DNA of 64,000 bases from Trichostrongylus colubriformis (lineage: Eukaryota; Nematoda; Chromadorea; Rhabditida; Trichostrongylidae), in contig OZ022261.1 in the NCBI GenBank assembly GCA_963978905.1, forward strand, positions 20,953,686 through 21,017,685, read 5' to 3'. A model generated the notes under the pieces. That model saw only the letters and a list, made by a program, of their open reading frames with translations, was not told the origin of the DNA and ran no database searches. The position numbers were made by a program, and so were the translations under genes. Positions 1 to 10,993 of this stretch are shown piece after piece; position 1 is the stretch's first letter; each line of letters starts with the position of its first letter.

Positions 1-1848
1 GCTTGAACACCCATCCAATAGGCGAGTGAGCGTAGCTTGCACCCTCGCGTCGCATGGCGGACGCCGCAACGCGGGTTTTCGGTCATAATGACACCCGAGG
101 CAACACACACGCAGCGAAGGTCTCACGCCACCCAATACTTTGGCAAGCTTTACGTAAAGACAATGATCACGCGGAATCGCGTCAACCATTACCGCTGCAT
201 GGAGTACGAACACCAAGCGTTCCGTACTATCTCGTGAGATAGCTTCGTCGAAATAATAGTTAAGGAGCATATTTATTCAGAGTGAACGAAGACGGAATAT
301 TTCCAGATATGATTGTTCTGAAAGTGACAAATAGAGAGAATGACGTCGACATTCTAAAAGAATAGTGGATGAAATCATTTCTAATCGAGCAGCATATTGT
401 ATATACGAATATGACGTTGTGTACCTTGTACATTCTCGAACGAAAAATTATAATATGGCACCAGTGGATGATTAAACAGTAACAGTACACACTGCATTGC
501 AATCGTTACGTTATTCCATAACACTTGACTTAAGACAAACCAAACAGAGATCATAGACAGGATATAGCATTGGTAGAGGGAGAAGGAAAGAGAAACTCAA
601 GAATTACTATCAGTATTACTACGATGTTACAGTAATAGTATGTAGTTTGTTCGAAAACAAAAAATAAATAAAAAATAAAACGATCACAAAGCTCTTTATC
701 ATTTCATCAGCACTTTACTCTGCCACACGTTGTGATTTCAGTTCTTTGGTTTCAATCGAAGAGAACACTTGTAGACACTTACGGAACACATCATTGTCGA
801 AACATCGCTTTCTGAAATGAAATTAACATGAAAAAACCGATCAAAGCGGTTTACATGCACTTTTAAGAGCATCTCTGTATACCATTATCTCCTTTCGGGC
901 TTGCTAGTGGAACCTGATATCCTATTTGAAGTTCAGTGCTGATTACTGAGGAACCCACTGCATGAAGTAAACGCTCAGTGTAAGCGTTGACAATATATGG
1001 TGAGCTAGGGTGCGGCATTATTCAAGGCTTCAGGACCTCGTAGAACGAGGATAGACCAAAAAAGCGTATTGGAACTTTTTAGTGGTATGAGTCATATCTG
1101 GTTTAGGGCCAATGACAGCATCATGACACTCGGGTGTTTGTCGTTAAGACAGAAAAACCGCGCGGCCGCGAGCTGCATGCGAGGATCGCGCACGAGTTGT
1201 TCAGTTCCGATTGGGGCAGCGCATTTGCGCCACAGTACAGCGCTCCACAGAGAAAAACGAGAATGGAAAAGAGTGAATCAAAACCCCAGGAACCCAGTAC
1301 ACGCCGTACTCTGTAGCGAGTGTCAATAGAAGTAGGTCACTGCACTCTCGACCTGTGCATTGGCCTTGGTAAATACTCAGTCAGGCAAACGATAATGGAT
1401 TTGTTCCCGTTCAGACCTCATGAAAATCATTATTTCCAGGCACCACTGTGCAAAAACAATTATTTAGCGATCTTCTGCCGCAAAAGATGTTGTCATTCGC
1501 CATCAGCAAAAAAGTCTTATTAAAATCACGTGACTTCATCATCCACTGCAACCAAGCACGTCATTGCAGAAATTTTGCATTCAGGCACAGTAAGCTGGAC
1601 TTCTTGAAAACCACAAAAACTATGTATTTGCACAACCAGGTGTATATTTTTACTTAAGCTTCACTTTAGGAAGGTAAGAGCTCCCTCTAAACTAAAGCTT
1701 AGGCTAGAGACCTAAGTGAAAACAGCGCCAGACGCCGAGCTTAGCCCAGTGGCCCTCCCGCACAGTTATAATACATTAGCATATAAAAATGTTAGGATAT
1801 GAAAAAAAAGATATAAAAAAGGTCATGGTACGGACAAACGGCTACTTA
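1..1848. other. No recognisable gene
   Basis: AT-rich sequence with only short open frames (up to about 86 codons) that show no family motif, no splice-site pattern and no terminal repeats. A GC-richer patch around 1150-1300 has overlapping open frames in two phases, which is what base composition alone gives. I see nothing to annotate here. Confidence 0.6.
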
Positions 1849-1850
1849 TA

Positions 1851-2740
1851 TTAGTTTGCCCCAAAAGTCTTGTAGGATTTTTTTGATCATCAGTTTTTAG
1901 TATTATTTCTTCCAACAAACAGCAATTAGGCAACAACATATTCACCATTGTTACCGACAACACTCTGCCACCTCATAGGTAGATCGTTGATTCCGTCTTC
2001 CCAGAGTTCTGGGTTCTGAGAGTCGAAAAAGTGAGCGATGGCCTTCGAAAGCGAGTCATAATCAACATAATCAACGAATTTTCTTTTGGCCACGAAGGAT
2101 TTCAGAGGATGGGTAAGGTAATAGTCAGAAGGGGCAATGTCTTGAGAGTATGGCGGGTAGGCTAGGACATCCCAGCCGAGCTCGTGTAGCATGGCCTGTG
2201 TACTCTTCGCGATTTGGGAGCTGCCGTTGTCATGAGGTAGGGTGACCGCGGACTTTCTCCGGCGCCTTTCTCGAGCAGCGACGGTGAGCTGTTGAAGCTG
2301 GCTGGTGTATACGGTAGCGGTGACTGTTTCGCCTTGTACCAGCATATCGTGGAAAAGCATTCCTTCCGCGTCCTAGAGGTACACAGTCCTGAGCGTGGTT
2401 TGCCTTCCATGTCAATCTCGCCGTTGCTGAAGCTGATGAACCATCGGCGCACGGTATCGTAGCTCACACATCCCCTGCCCAATGCAACCTTGATGGAGTG
2501 GCAAGCTTCCGTCCCTCTGTTGCCGTAAGACCACTCATAGTAGCTGACACCGCGTGTTTGGAGGGTATCGACTACAGGCACTGTAGCTCTCTCCACGGAA
2601 TCTAATGGGCCAATACATACTTTGTTAGAAAGCTTAGAGAACATTCTACCATGTTCCTAAACCGCCCAGGTCTGTCTTGGAGTATCCAAGGGTTATTGAT
2701 TTTTTTGGACAAATCCCACAAGACTTTTGGGACAACCTAA
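1851..2740 (-). mobile_element. Mariner-type DNA transposon, internally deleted
   Basis: The element is bounded by inverted repeats of about 35 bp. The left end reads TTAGTTTGCCCCAAAAGTCT and the right end, reverse-complemented, TTAGGTTGTCCCAAAAGTCT, followed in both by a T-rich tract. Each end abuts a TA dinucleotide (1849-1850 and 2741-2742), the target duplication expected of Tc1/mariner insertion. At about 890 bp it is shorter than the usual 1.3 kb, and the transposase relic inside lacks the middle of the protein. Ends and target site are seen directly; family assignment rests on the ends plus transposase motifs. Confidence 0.9.
1926..2644 (-). pseudogene. Mariner transposase relic (D34D), internally deleted and frameshifted
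   Basis: Two overlapping minus-strand frames hold the two ends of a mariner transposase. The upstream frame (2644 down to about 2380) carries the N-terminal helix-turn-helix, including VSYDTVRRWFISFSNGE followed by KPRSG, which matches the mariner DNA-binding domain. The downstream frame (2360 to 1926) carries the catalytic C-terminal part: the second aspartate in LPHDNGSSQ (residue 44) and the third in IAPSDYYL (residue 79). Exactly 34 residues lie between them, the mariner D(34)D spacing. The segment with the first catalytic aspartate is missing, and the two parts are in different frames, so no active enzyme is made. It would have cut and pasted the element at TA sites. Confidence 0.88.
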
Positions 2741-2742
2741 TA

Positions 2743-3599
2743 CATTGTAGCAAGAGGTTGCCCCAATCAGAAACGGGCGACTAGTGCGCGAGCATCACGA
2801 GCGCGACGCCGCATCGCGATTCTTCTGTCCAAACGACGTACACCCAGTTACACTCCCCAACTGGTCAGGGAACGCTAGGAGGGCAGCGCCTCTTTTCACG
2901 CCATCATTTCATAACCTGACCAGTACGGCACGTAACAGGCGCTGACCATTTTTTGCATCTGAATATGAGGCTTTAGAACCTCGTAAAATTTTGTTCTAAC
3001 CGTTGAGCAGAAACTGAAATTTACTAGACCGGAAACTGTCTACTGTGGACATGTGGGAGGGCTTTACAGTTCATCCGTTACATGTTCCATTCAAACTGTG
3101 CGTGTTTAAAAGTCTTCCCTACAACAACCATACTTTGAGAGTAGGCGGAGGCAGCCACAACAGTTGAGGCACTAAAACTAATTTCCTTTGAATTTCCGTT
3201 AGCGACGTAAGAAGTCCTCACGTGAGAAAGTTAATTGCCTAGACATAACTTCATTTGGAAAAGCGGTGAAGTAGGAAGGCTGATTTCAACAGAATATATT
3301 GTTTGGTACCAGAAAAATTGCAATTAGGTTTTTTGATCAGAACCTTTTGCCGAACCATTTACAGTTTAATCGCTGGAATTTCTAGATTTAGAATCTATTC
3401 ATTCTCACCCATTGGATACAGTGAGAAGCGGTAGTGCCAAAAGGAGCGATTTTCATACGAACCTTGTGATGAAGTTAAAAAATTGCTTATATCTTGAGGG
3501 TAATTTCAAAATGGCATGCAAAGCATGTACACTCTGCTGCTCCCATCTTCACGCTTCCCGAGATGAATTTCTAACTATAGAAACCCTTTCCCATACCTG
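2743..3599. other. No recognisable gene
   Basis: Just outside the mariner element is a short GC-rich patch (about 2760-2900), then AT-rich sequence. The 65-codon plus-strand frame at 3412-3609 has no family resemblance that I can see. Confidence 0.5.
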
Positions 3600-3870
3600 G
3601 GCTGAGTGAGCCGTTGTTCCTCGTGCGCGCTCTGCTCGACATTTGGAGCATAAATGCAGGTCAGAAGAATTGTAATGTAAGTACAATCGCGGTACCTCAA
3701 CATTTCTGTTTGCTCACCTCCTATTACCTTAGAGGCTATTGTGTGTCGTTAGGCCCTGCCTCTTGCAACTAATTTGCCACTGAGGCGAATGGGCCGTAGC
3801 TGCACCCTAACGCTGACCATCCGACGCAAATTTTGCATCGGACAACTCGTCCATCACCGAACCCTCAAAC
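3600..3870 (-). repeat. Dispersed repeat, rearranged copy
   Basis: About 130 bp at 3740-3870, read on the minus strand, matches the plus strand at about 5830-5965. Shared blocks include GACGAGTTGTCCGA, GCGTCGGATGGTC and GGCAAATTAGTTGCAAG. Adjacent sequence at 3670-3710 (AATCGCGGTACCTCAACATT) also matches 5990-6015 but in the same orientation, so part of this copy is inverted relative to the other. No transposase or terminal repeat identifies the class. Confidence 0.6.
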
Positions 3871-4012
3871 TTTTGTAAATGATGGTTACCAATGATTGAC
3901 CTCGTTTAACAAGCACTGCACAATACTGAGTGGCTGTAGTTCCTTCCACAACTCCAAAGTGATTATGATGCAATCACATCGGCGTGAACAAGCAGTGTTT
4001 CCTACTACTCAA

Positions 4013-4388
4013 AAGAACCGGAAGAGCTCTGACGTTAAAGGTTAAATGCAACTACTAACCCGGATTCAAGAGCGCGACATCTGTATTCGCATTACATTTG
4101 CATCCCCTCGAAATGCACGAGTTGTTCGCTGTAGAGGTGTCATTTGTTGTCTCGTAGAGTGTATTTCGTTCATTCGTTATGATGTAAGATAAGTGAAACA
4201 ACACACAGTAACACACAAGTGAAACAGTTGAGAAGAATAAGCGAAAGCTTGAGATAGGAGTGTGATTACTTTTAAAACCTAATGAATTCTTTTTCGACGT
4301 CTCGGCAGGGTATCGTGTGTGCATTGCGGAAACTGCAAATCAATGTAATCCCATACCGTAAACCAAAACTGCCTTCCTCCCGGTGTCT
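4013..4388 (+). mobile_element. TTAA-target non-autonomous element, copy D
   Basis: The left end (AAGAACCGGAAGAGC, after TCAA) and right end (CCTCCCGGTGTCT, before TTAA at 4389-4392) match the ends of the copy at 6120-6573. Internal sequence also matches that copy, for example GTCTCGTAGAGTGTATTTC and CCTAATGAATT near the right end. Part of the left half is deleted. It joins directly, tail to tail through one TTAA, to an inverted copy at 4393-4852. TTAA targets are known for piggyBac-type elements and for C. elegans palindromic TTTAAA repeats; class assignment here is inference. Confidence 0.72.
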
Positions 4389-4392
4389 TTAA

Positions 4393-4852
4393 AGAAACTG
4401 GAAGGGAGTATTTAGCCCCACGGTAGAACAGGGGTAGTTCGGACGAGTTTAAGTAGCCGCCATTGCATAAACTCGCCTATTTAACGCCGGCACGGCATGG
4501 TACCAAGAAGAGATGTTTTTATAACAAAGTTGCTCTTTCCTTTTGCCTTTTCCTTTGTTCTTTCTCATATTGTTTCTAGATGTAATTACATAAATGCTAA
4601 TATAGTTGAGAATAGCCACTCCACTGCGCTGGGAGTCAGGTGCTACAGCTAACCTTGGCCCGCGGCCCATCTCCTACAGCGGATAACTCGGAAAGTTAGT
4701 GTGATGATACGACTATGATGCGAACACACAGCATAGCGCCGCGCTTTTGAATCCGGGTTTTTTCGCAGATTATCGCTTCTAACCTTGAGTGTTCGTTACA
4801 AAATACTCATTTCTTTGCATCTTCCTCTTGTTTCGGACCTCTTCCGGTTCCT
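4393..4852 (-). mobile_element. TTAA-target non-autonomous element, copy F (inverted)
   Basis: This is a minus-strand copy of the family at 6120-6573. Its start (AGAAACTGGAAGGGAG, then TTTAGCCCCACGGTA) is the reverse complement of that copy's right end, and its end (CCTCTTCCGGTTCCT before TTAA at 4853-4856) is the reverse complement of the left end. The block GATTATCGCTTCTAACCTT and the following GAGTGTTCGTTAC match too. Together with copy D it makes an inverted pair sharing a central TTAA. Confidence 0.7.
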
Positions 4853-4856
4853 TTAA

Positions 4857-5240
4857 ATGAAGAGGAGGCGAAAAATGCCGAAAAGGAAGAAAAGCCAGAC
4901 GAGCTTTTGTTCATTGGTTGAATTGAAGTTCAAAAAAGGCTGTAGGGCAAAGTTTTTGGCATGAATCATAACTCCTGGGATGCGCGGCAGATTCGAGTTT
5001 CATTTCGAATCGTGGTGGCTGGTGAATGTGATGTGGCCTATACAACGGCTTGCGGTGGCCAGTCGATGTACAAGTCAGTGCTTTTATGCTCCTAGAGGAG
5101 TCTGGTGCCAGTCCACTGACCCCGGATGGATGGAAGGCTTGGTTGGCCTGGGCGGGCTGATGCAGAGTTCGATCCCCGCATTATGAAAGTTAGGTGCGCG
5201 CCACCTGTTACTGCACCACCTCTGCCTTGTAGAATTGAAG
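4857..5240. other. No recognisable gene
   Basis: Mixed sequence between two mobile elements. A segment near 5169 (GAGTTCGATCCCCGC) resembles a tRNA B box, but no A box or cloverleaf can be drawn around it. Confidence 0.5.
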
Positions 5241-5242
5241 TA

Positions 5243-5774
5243 TTAGGTTGTCCGGAAAGTTTTCGGACCGAAGTCGGAAAACATTGTGTGGTTAGCAACT
5301 TTATTGACATCGTGTACCGTGGATTTTGGAGTATTCGTAAGGTCTGAAGTTGGCGTACAGAAAGGTTAGGTCGAGCCCCACAGGTAGCGTGCACGAGCCG
5401 TTTGTTCTATGCTTGTAGTCGAAATTCCTTGAGTGATTCGTCACCGTTGTCGAACTTGTGGTACCAGTAGAAGCACGTCGAGCGACAGGGGACTTGTCCC
5501 TTTATTGTCTCCTGCAGCGATGGGCCTCGTTCGCGCATCGGCCAGAGCCGTATTGTAGAAGCAGAAGTGGTCGGTAGAGCATCTTCTTGTCATCCATTGC
5601 GAAGGCACTACTGGGAACAGGAGACGATATGTCGCAGATGCTGCTGACAGGTACATATACCGGACATGAGACACAAAGCCCTCGAGTTGGGTTCGCTCAC
5701 AACATCGGGTGACAACGATATGTTGTTTTGAATCCTACCATGCATTTAGTCCGAAAACTTTCCGGACAACCTAT
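5243..5774 (-). mobile_element. Mariner-type element, 532 bp, deleted
   Basis: Inverted ends of about 25 bp (TTAGGTTGTCCGGAAAGTTT and its reverse complement) flank the element, with TA at 5241-5242 and 5775-5776. This TIR is typical of nematode mariner elements. The interior is too short for a full transposase and contains only N-terminal relics on the minus strand. The copy is non-autonomous. Confidence 0.85.
5441..5674 (-). pseudogene. Mariner transposase N-terminal relic
   Basis: Reading the minus strand with frame changes gives a decayed helix-turn-helix region. One frame carries CFYNTALADARTRPIAAGDN; a neighbouring frame continues with FYWYHKFDNGDESLKE, which resembles the mariner pattern of a tryptophan-rich helix followed by a short acidic linker. 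No catalytic DDE segment is present. The assignment depends on the enclosing mariner ends, since the protein match alone is weak. Confidence 0.5.
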
Positions 5775-5819
5775 TATTTTTGCAAAAGGTCGTCCGTTAT
5801 GGCTTGTTCGAAGGATGCC

Positions 5820-6060
5820 GAACGAAATCTGACGGTTTGGAGGTGTGAACGAGTTGTCCGAAGTTCTCAGAACATGCGTCGGATGGTCGGCCTCGGGGCG
5901 GTAGCTACCGCCATTTTCCCCGTTGGCAAATTAGCTGCAAGGAGCTGCCCCCAACGACATACAGCCGATGAGAAGGTCTGTAATGTAACGATACTATCGC
6001 GCTACCTCAACATTCCTGTATATTGCTTTCTTGCTTTGCCTGCAAGGTGAATTTCGTCAG
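5820..6060 (+). repeat. Dispersed repeat, second copy
   Basis: Plus-strand partner of the rearranged repeat at 3600-3870. It carries GACGAGTTGTCCGA-like sequence, GCGTCGGATGGTC, GGCAAATTAGCTGCAAG and then the CTACCTCAACATTCCTG block, in one continuous orientation. The 113-codon frame at 5709-6050 crosses both the mariner end and this repeat, so I do not treat it as a gene. Confidence 0.6.
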
Positions 6061-6119
6061 TATGCGAAAAGGATTGAAATGACAGTGCTGTGTGAATTTC
6101 ACATTTTGTGGGCTATCAA

Positions 6120-6573
6120 GGGAACCGGGAGGGGTTGCAAGAAAGCGGAAGGTGGAAAGAAATGATCGTTTTGAAACGAACATTCGAGTTCAAAAGCGAT
6201 AATCGGTAGAGAAACCCAGATTCAGATGCACGACGTTGTGGTCTATATCCGCTTTTCCCGCACATCTCTTCAAACAGCTACATCATCTGTCCGAGATGCT
6301 CCCTGTAGAAATTGTCATTTACTGTCTCGTAAGATGTATTTCATTCATTCATGATAATATGAAATAAGTGAAGCAACAAATAGCAACGAGTAAGTGAAAC
6401 AATGAATGGGAGAAGAAGAGAGGGTAAGAAAAAAGATGTTCATGGTGAAAAAAAAAGCCATTGAATACATATTCGACGCTTAGCAGTGTCGTGTCGTGCA
6501 TTGTCTACATCCTAATGAATTGAATGTTACGTTAGGTCTTACCGTGGGCTAAAACTGCCACCTTTCTGTGTCT
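6120..6573 (+). mobile_element. TTAA-target non-autonomous element, copy E
   Basis: The best preserved copy of its family. The left end, GGGAACCGGGAGGGGTTGC, follows TCAA (6116-6119). The right end, CCACCTTTCTGTGTCT, precedes TTAA (6574-6577). It matches copies D and F along most of its length, has no open frame for a transposase, and is presumably mobilised by an enzyme encoded elsewhere. Confidence 0.7.
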
Positions 6574-6577
6574 TTAA

Positions 6578-7186
6578 ATCCGCATGTGATCTTTATGGCT
6601 ATTATCACTGTTATCCTTCATGGCTGAGTCTAGTTTCTCGTTGGAGTGCTTACAATCTCTTTTCTCGCTCCTTCTTTTCTCAACTTCTCGCACACGTTTC
6701 ATAGATTTCCCTACAACAAACCCTTTTTTCCTTCTTTTCGACATCGCCTATTATTTCTAAAAGGTGTCTTCATGTAAAATTATGGAATGAGCCTCGAGCT
6801 GTAAGACTTGAGTCGGCTGCTGTCCTCTTTCACCTTTCGATTGCTCTGCTGCTCTGTTCAGACAAACTCACAGAACGCATACAACAAAGACCGATCGGCG
6901 TAATTGTATTACTTAGACAAACATGTGCGAAGGGTTTTGTGAGAGTCGGTTTCAATTTGGAAATGTGCGCAAACGCAAAAAGCTCGTGGCATTTTATGAT
7001 AAAACTTTGAAGGGAATCTATTTACGTAATTACGTAATTGCCTTGTGCCACAAATAGCTCGATGTGCTCCAAGTATAGGTGTAGAAATGTCATTCCTCAC
7101 AGTCCTTGCAGCATTAACGTAGATCGCTTCCCGGCTCCTTGATGAGTTTCAGGTGAGCCCAAGTTGAAATTGAAATATACAAATTC
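6578..7186. other. No recognisable gene
   Basis: Pyrimidine-rich sequence at 6600-6760, then ordinary AT-rich DNA. No frame or repeat that I can support. Confidence 0.5.
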
Positions 7187-7268
7187 TATTAGGCTGTCGG
7201 GAAAGTTTTTTTTCGTTTTTTGAAACAATTCATTTTATCACTTCATTACAGAACACAGAGCATACTAA

Positions 7269-8569
7269 CAAGGGAGGCCCATCAGGTCAAGGTGAGCTTT
7301 TTCAAAACGGTTTTTTGCATTTTATAGGGTCACATACATGAAGCGAAAAACCGGTTTCAAAATCGGCTAAATGGTTTTGGGGGGCCCAGAAAATGGATGA
7401 TGGTTCGATCCCCCTGAGGCCAAATTTTTGCATTTCTCTAGTTTTCATCCATTTGTGCTCATGTGTGACCACACGTGCAAAATGTGTGCAAAATCAATTT
7501 TCATCCTGCCAGGGAACCGCTATCTTCAGTATTTTTGCGTATTAAGCGAATGATTTGTTTGGACCTGCAACGCTCATAACAGGAAAACTAGGCGTTTTCC
7601 CGCAAAACACGTGTGATATTCATATTCAGGAGGTCGAACTACCCTGGGTGAAAATTTGGGCGACCACTAGTACTACTACTACTACCATAGTAAAGAACGC
7701 TCAACGAAAAGAAGTCGGTAGCCGACATAAGGAAATATTTGCTATCCTTCGCCGTCGCATGGTGTTGCTAGGTGCAGTTCACTTGGAATGCGTTGATCCT
7801 GCACATGCTCCATTGCATTTAATCGAGGCTGTAAATCGTTCGTGTGTACAATAGAGCAGTGACTGTGTGCCCCTGTTCACCCCACTGTCTCGAGTTTGGG
7901 TGAAAATCTCGATTTGGATAGTATTTTGTATCTAGGGCTTGTTAAGTCTCCTGAGCACGAATATCACGCTGGTTTCGCACGAAAATGTCTGGCAAGCGTG
8001 CTACGGGCGCCGAAGTGTCCAAACACGTTGACCACTGAAAGCTTGTAAATGAGGTCATTTTCGTTCAACAGCGACGAGAATTGTAGTCATTTTGCATGTG
8101 CGCAAGTAGTATAGCACTGGACAAAGAAAAACCAGAAAATGCAAAAGCTCAGTCGTCGAGAGGAGTTGAACTGCAGACGCCTCCTCTACCGCGCCAGTCC
8201 GTCCCACTATCCCTTCGGCCATCCAACCACTTCGATATCTCTGTGCTGTGCAACCCCTATGAGTCTTCTTTGCTTCGTTTAGTAGTTACCATAAGCGATT
8301 CTACATTTTTGGAACGAGCCCGCAGTGGTTTTGGCGCAGTTTTGAAGACAGTCTTCCGATATTCATATTCTGAACGCCGCAGCTGGAAAGCATTGCAGCA
8401 AACTGGTCAAAATTGTTTCTATCTACGCAACTTTTGGCACTCATTTTCTGGGCCCCCCAAAACCATTTAGCCAAATTTGAGACCGGTTTTTTGCCTCATG
8501 TATGTGATCCTATAAGATGCAAAAAACCGTTTTGAAAAAAGTTCACCTTGACCTGATGGGCCTCCCTTG
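7269..8569. mobile_element. TIR transposon of about 1.3 kb with TAA target duplication
   Basis: Long inverted repeats of about 128 bp (7269-7396 and 8441-8569) begin CAAGGGAGGCCCATCAGGTC. They differ at only a few positions, so the copy is fairly young. TAA flanks both ends (7266-7268, 8570-8572), consistent with a 3-bp duplication such as PIF/Harbinger elements make. The interior holds a 124-codon frame (8096-8470) that runs into the right TIR and shows no transposase motif, and a 99-codon frame (7555-7854) with none either. I treat it as non-autonomous; the superfamily is uncertain. Confidence 0.78.
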
Positions 8570-8597
8570 TAAGAAACAAGGCAATCACCATCTTGTT

Positions 8598-8960
8598 CTA
8601 CCGCTCTTCGCAACCTTTAAGGCAAACTTGCCATGCCATCCGCGTAGAACTGATCTGGCCGTGATGTAAAGAAGTTGCACAACCACCGTTCCAAGTCATC
8701 TTCATTATCGAAGGTTTTTCTTTGAATAGCCTTAGATAGGGAAAGGGAAAGATGATAATCCGATGGAACAAGATAAGAGCTATGAGGTGAATGGGGCAAC
8801 ACTTCTCATTCAAGGTCGAGAATTGTTTGGCGAGTCACTTTTTCAATATGTGGACGAGCATTAGATGTCTCATGGTTCGGACGTTTCTCTGTGATTTTCG
8901 CGACCAGTTTATCCAGCTCGACAGTACAGGTCTGCTGTTAGTATAGTGTTGCGAGCCAGC
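8598..8960 (-). pseudogene. Mariner transposase C-terminal relic
   Basis: The minus strand encodes the end of a mariner catalytic domain. A 61-codon frame (8802-8617) begins LPHSPHSSYLVPSDYHL, matching the region around the third catalytic aspartate, and continues to FFTSRPDQFYADGMASLP, like the family's conserved C-terminal helix. In another frame upstream, near 8850, is SNARPHIEKVTRQTI, corresponding to the DNARPH block of the second aspartate, here with serine in place of aspartate. Frameshifts and the lost aspartate make it inactive. The N-terminal DNA-binding half is not recognisable. Confidence 0.8.
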
Positions 8961-9346
8961 ACCCGCAACCGTTGGTTGTCGACCTCCTATGGGTGTCCTG
9001 ACAAGTCAAAATCCTTCACTTGTAGTTGCCTTCTCATTGTACTTTGAACCGAAGTTGTGTACAAGTTCGGACTTTAAACCCTCCCCAAATGCAGCGTTTC
9101 TACGGCGACTTCATCCGGTTGCGGAGAGGCCATATTTGAAAGCATATAGTAAAAGGTCCCGGAAGTACTCCTTTGATATATTTCTTTTTCCGGAAAAGGT
9201 TATGCGGGAGATGAAAGACGATAATATCTATAGTTACGTGTGAACTTGTACTACATGTATATATACAGAAGAAACTGCTAGATAACAGTTTGGCAGGAAA
9301 AAAGCACGTTTTCAAAAAGCGAAAGAGCTTTCCAGACAACCTGATA

Positions 9347-9853
9347 CCACATTGATTGCTTACTATTACGAAATTTGCCTATTATTTGGTAGGTTCCGGC
9401 GCCGAGAGCACTGAAGGTGTGCCCAAAACGAGGTGCACATTTTCGAGGTGGACGTCAGGACGCTTCAGTTAACCAGGTTGGCGAAGGCGGTTGCTCCCCT
9501 TGACGCACGTTCATTCGATAAAGGGACCGGCACGGCACTCCGCGCGCGGCGACGCAGTTCGCGTCGTGCGGTGATCCGGTTGGAGAGTTTGACGCTCACT
9601 CCACGTTATTTCAAGAGAGATGTAGAACGAATACAGCAATGACTACGAACCGAGCAACGTGACGCTTATAAGGACCGGTCAAGTTTGAGAACGACTACGT
9701 CATGAACACAATCAAGCCATACTTTTCTTCATTTACTCCTCATTTGCTTGAAGAGGTGGTGCAGTGATAAGCGACACTGTTCCAGCGCCTGCGCTTTGCA
9801 TCAGATCGTGGATAAAAGTCCGCTCAAGCCAACACCAATAATCCTATTCCTCC
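9347..9853. other. GC-richer stretch with a doubtful short frame
   Basis: A 69-codon plus-strand frame (9433-9642) rich in arginine occupies a GC-rich patch. It shows no domain, and its arginine content follows from base composition. No repeat or RNA gene is recognisable. Confidence 0.35.
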
Positions 9854-9976
9854 ATGGACGGTGAGCTGGTAGCACTATGCGAGGACAAAATCATTGACAT
9901 GTACAACGACTTGTCTCTGCAAGTCACTGCGTATGCCGAGTCCCATCCAAGTGCCATTGAAACTCTTTATAATTAG
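9854..9976 (+). CDS. Possible short coding exon, unidentified
   Basis: A 40-codon frame from ATG at 9854 to TAG at 9974 has a protein-like composition: it starts MDGELVALCEDKIIDMYNDL and ends HPSAIETLYN, acidic and likely helical. A stop codon lies five codons upstream in frame, so this ATG is the only available start if it is a separate frame. No splice sites, neighbours or family similarity support it. It could be a chance frame or the last exon of a lost gene. Confidence 0.2.
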   Translation: MDGELVALCEDKIIDMYNDLSLQVTAYAESHPSAIETLYN

Positions 9977-10993
9977 GATCCATGGCGTATGCAAGAAAGA
10001 GTGATCAAATCACGAAATGTCAGGAAGTGTAGCTCAAAAGCCGATCTCCAGAACTTTATGTTCAACGAAAAGCACTATTGAGCTCTGATAGGTCTTTTCA
10101 GGACTGGAATAAACAAAACAATGGTGACACGGCAATATTTAGAAATCACGAGACTCTACGATAATAGGAAAGTGAAGTAGATTTTTTTTCGCGAGTTAAA
10201 TTAAAAAGAATCTGTGCAATGAATAATAGAAAAATTGAACAGGAAGACCCAATCCTCTCAACTCATGTTTTGATCATTCTATGAGTGCGTTCATATCATA
10301 TCAGTAATTGATATCGTGATATTTCCTGACCCCCAATTGACTAATACGTGATTTTCGGTGACTTCCATTTCTCCGAATCCACAATTAATTGGTTTATCCT
10401 CCACGCGCCTACGCAACTGCACGGAACCAAAGTGCTGAACGATTAGGCTATTTTAGTAGTTTCCCAGGATTGATACTGATTTATCGAGCAGTGTTGCTCT
10501 TTGCGGTAATCAACAACCATGACGTATAGGAAATAGCCCTAGGAAGATTCTTTGCACTTTATGTGCCACAGTTAAATAGAAAAGTGCCCTATGAGTTCAA
10601 CTATGATTTCTAGGAGTAATACAGTGAGACAGGAAATTACCGCTCGTCGTGAATGACCTTGCTCGCTTTTCCTGCATCGGTCTCAGTATAAACCTCGATC
10701 AAATCCTGGCTCCCGTTCAGTCGCGGTACAAGCTTCCCATTGATTCCGGATCGGTGAATTAGTATTAAACCTCTAGAGGGATAAAACACCGGCTTGCTCG
10801 CCCCATGAGCACTACATAGAGGAGGTCGTATTCAGAATCATGACTTGAAGGAAATGCATGGCCCTTTCCAAGAAATTATTGACTCAAGTCGGATTTTTCA
10901 TTCTTCTGTCATTTGTGAGGACCATTTCCATTTCTACTTGGCTTCTATACGGCTCAACCAAACGTGTCAAGAACACTTCAGTTCTAGTGTTGG
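9977..10993. other. No recognisable gene
   Basis: AT-rich sequence without terminal repeats, recognisable frames or RNA genes. Confidence 0.5.

Larger units (their letters stand above)
7189..9344 (-). mobile_element. Mariner-type element split by a nested TIR element
   Basis: The left end TTAGGCTGTCGGGAAAG (after TA, 7187-7188) and right end CTTTCCAGACAACCTGA (before TA, 9345-9346) are inverted matches. Removing the nested 7269-8569 insertion leaves about 855 bp. The right part, including ATACAGAAGAAACTGC and the GTTATGCGGGAGATG block, is shared with the mariner palindrome at 31681-32855, so both belong to one family. A transposase C-terminus lies inside on the minus strand. Confidence 0.82.

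Noticed and set aside
7390..7420. tRNA B-box-like sequence GGTTCGATCCCC
   Set aside because: No A box or acceptor stem at the right distance; it lies just inside the TIR of a transposon.
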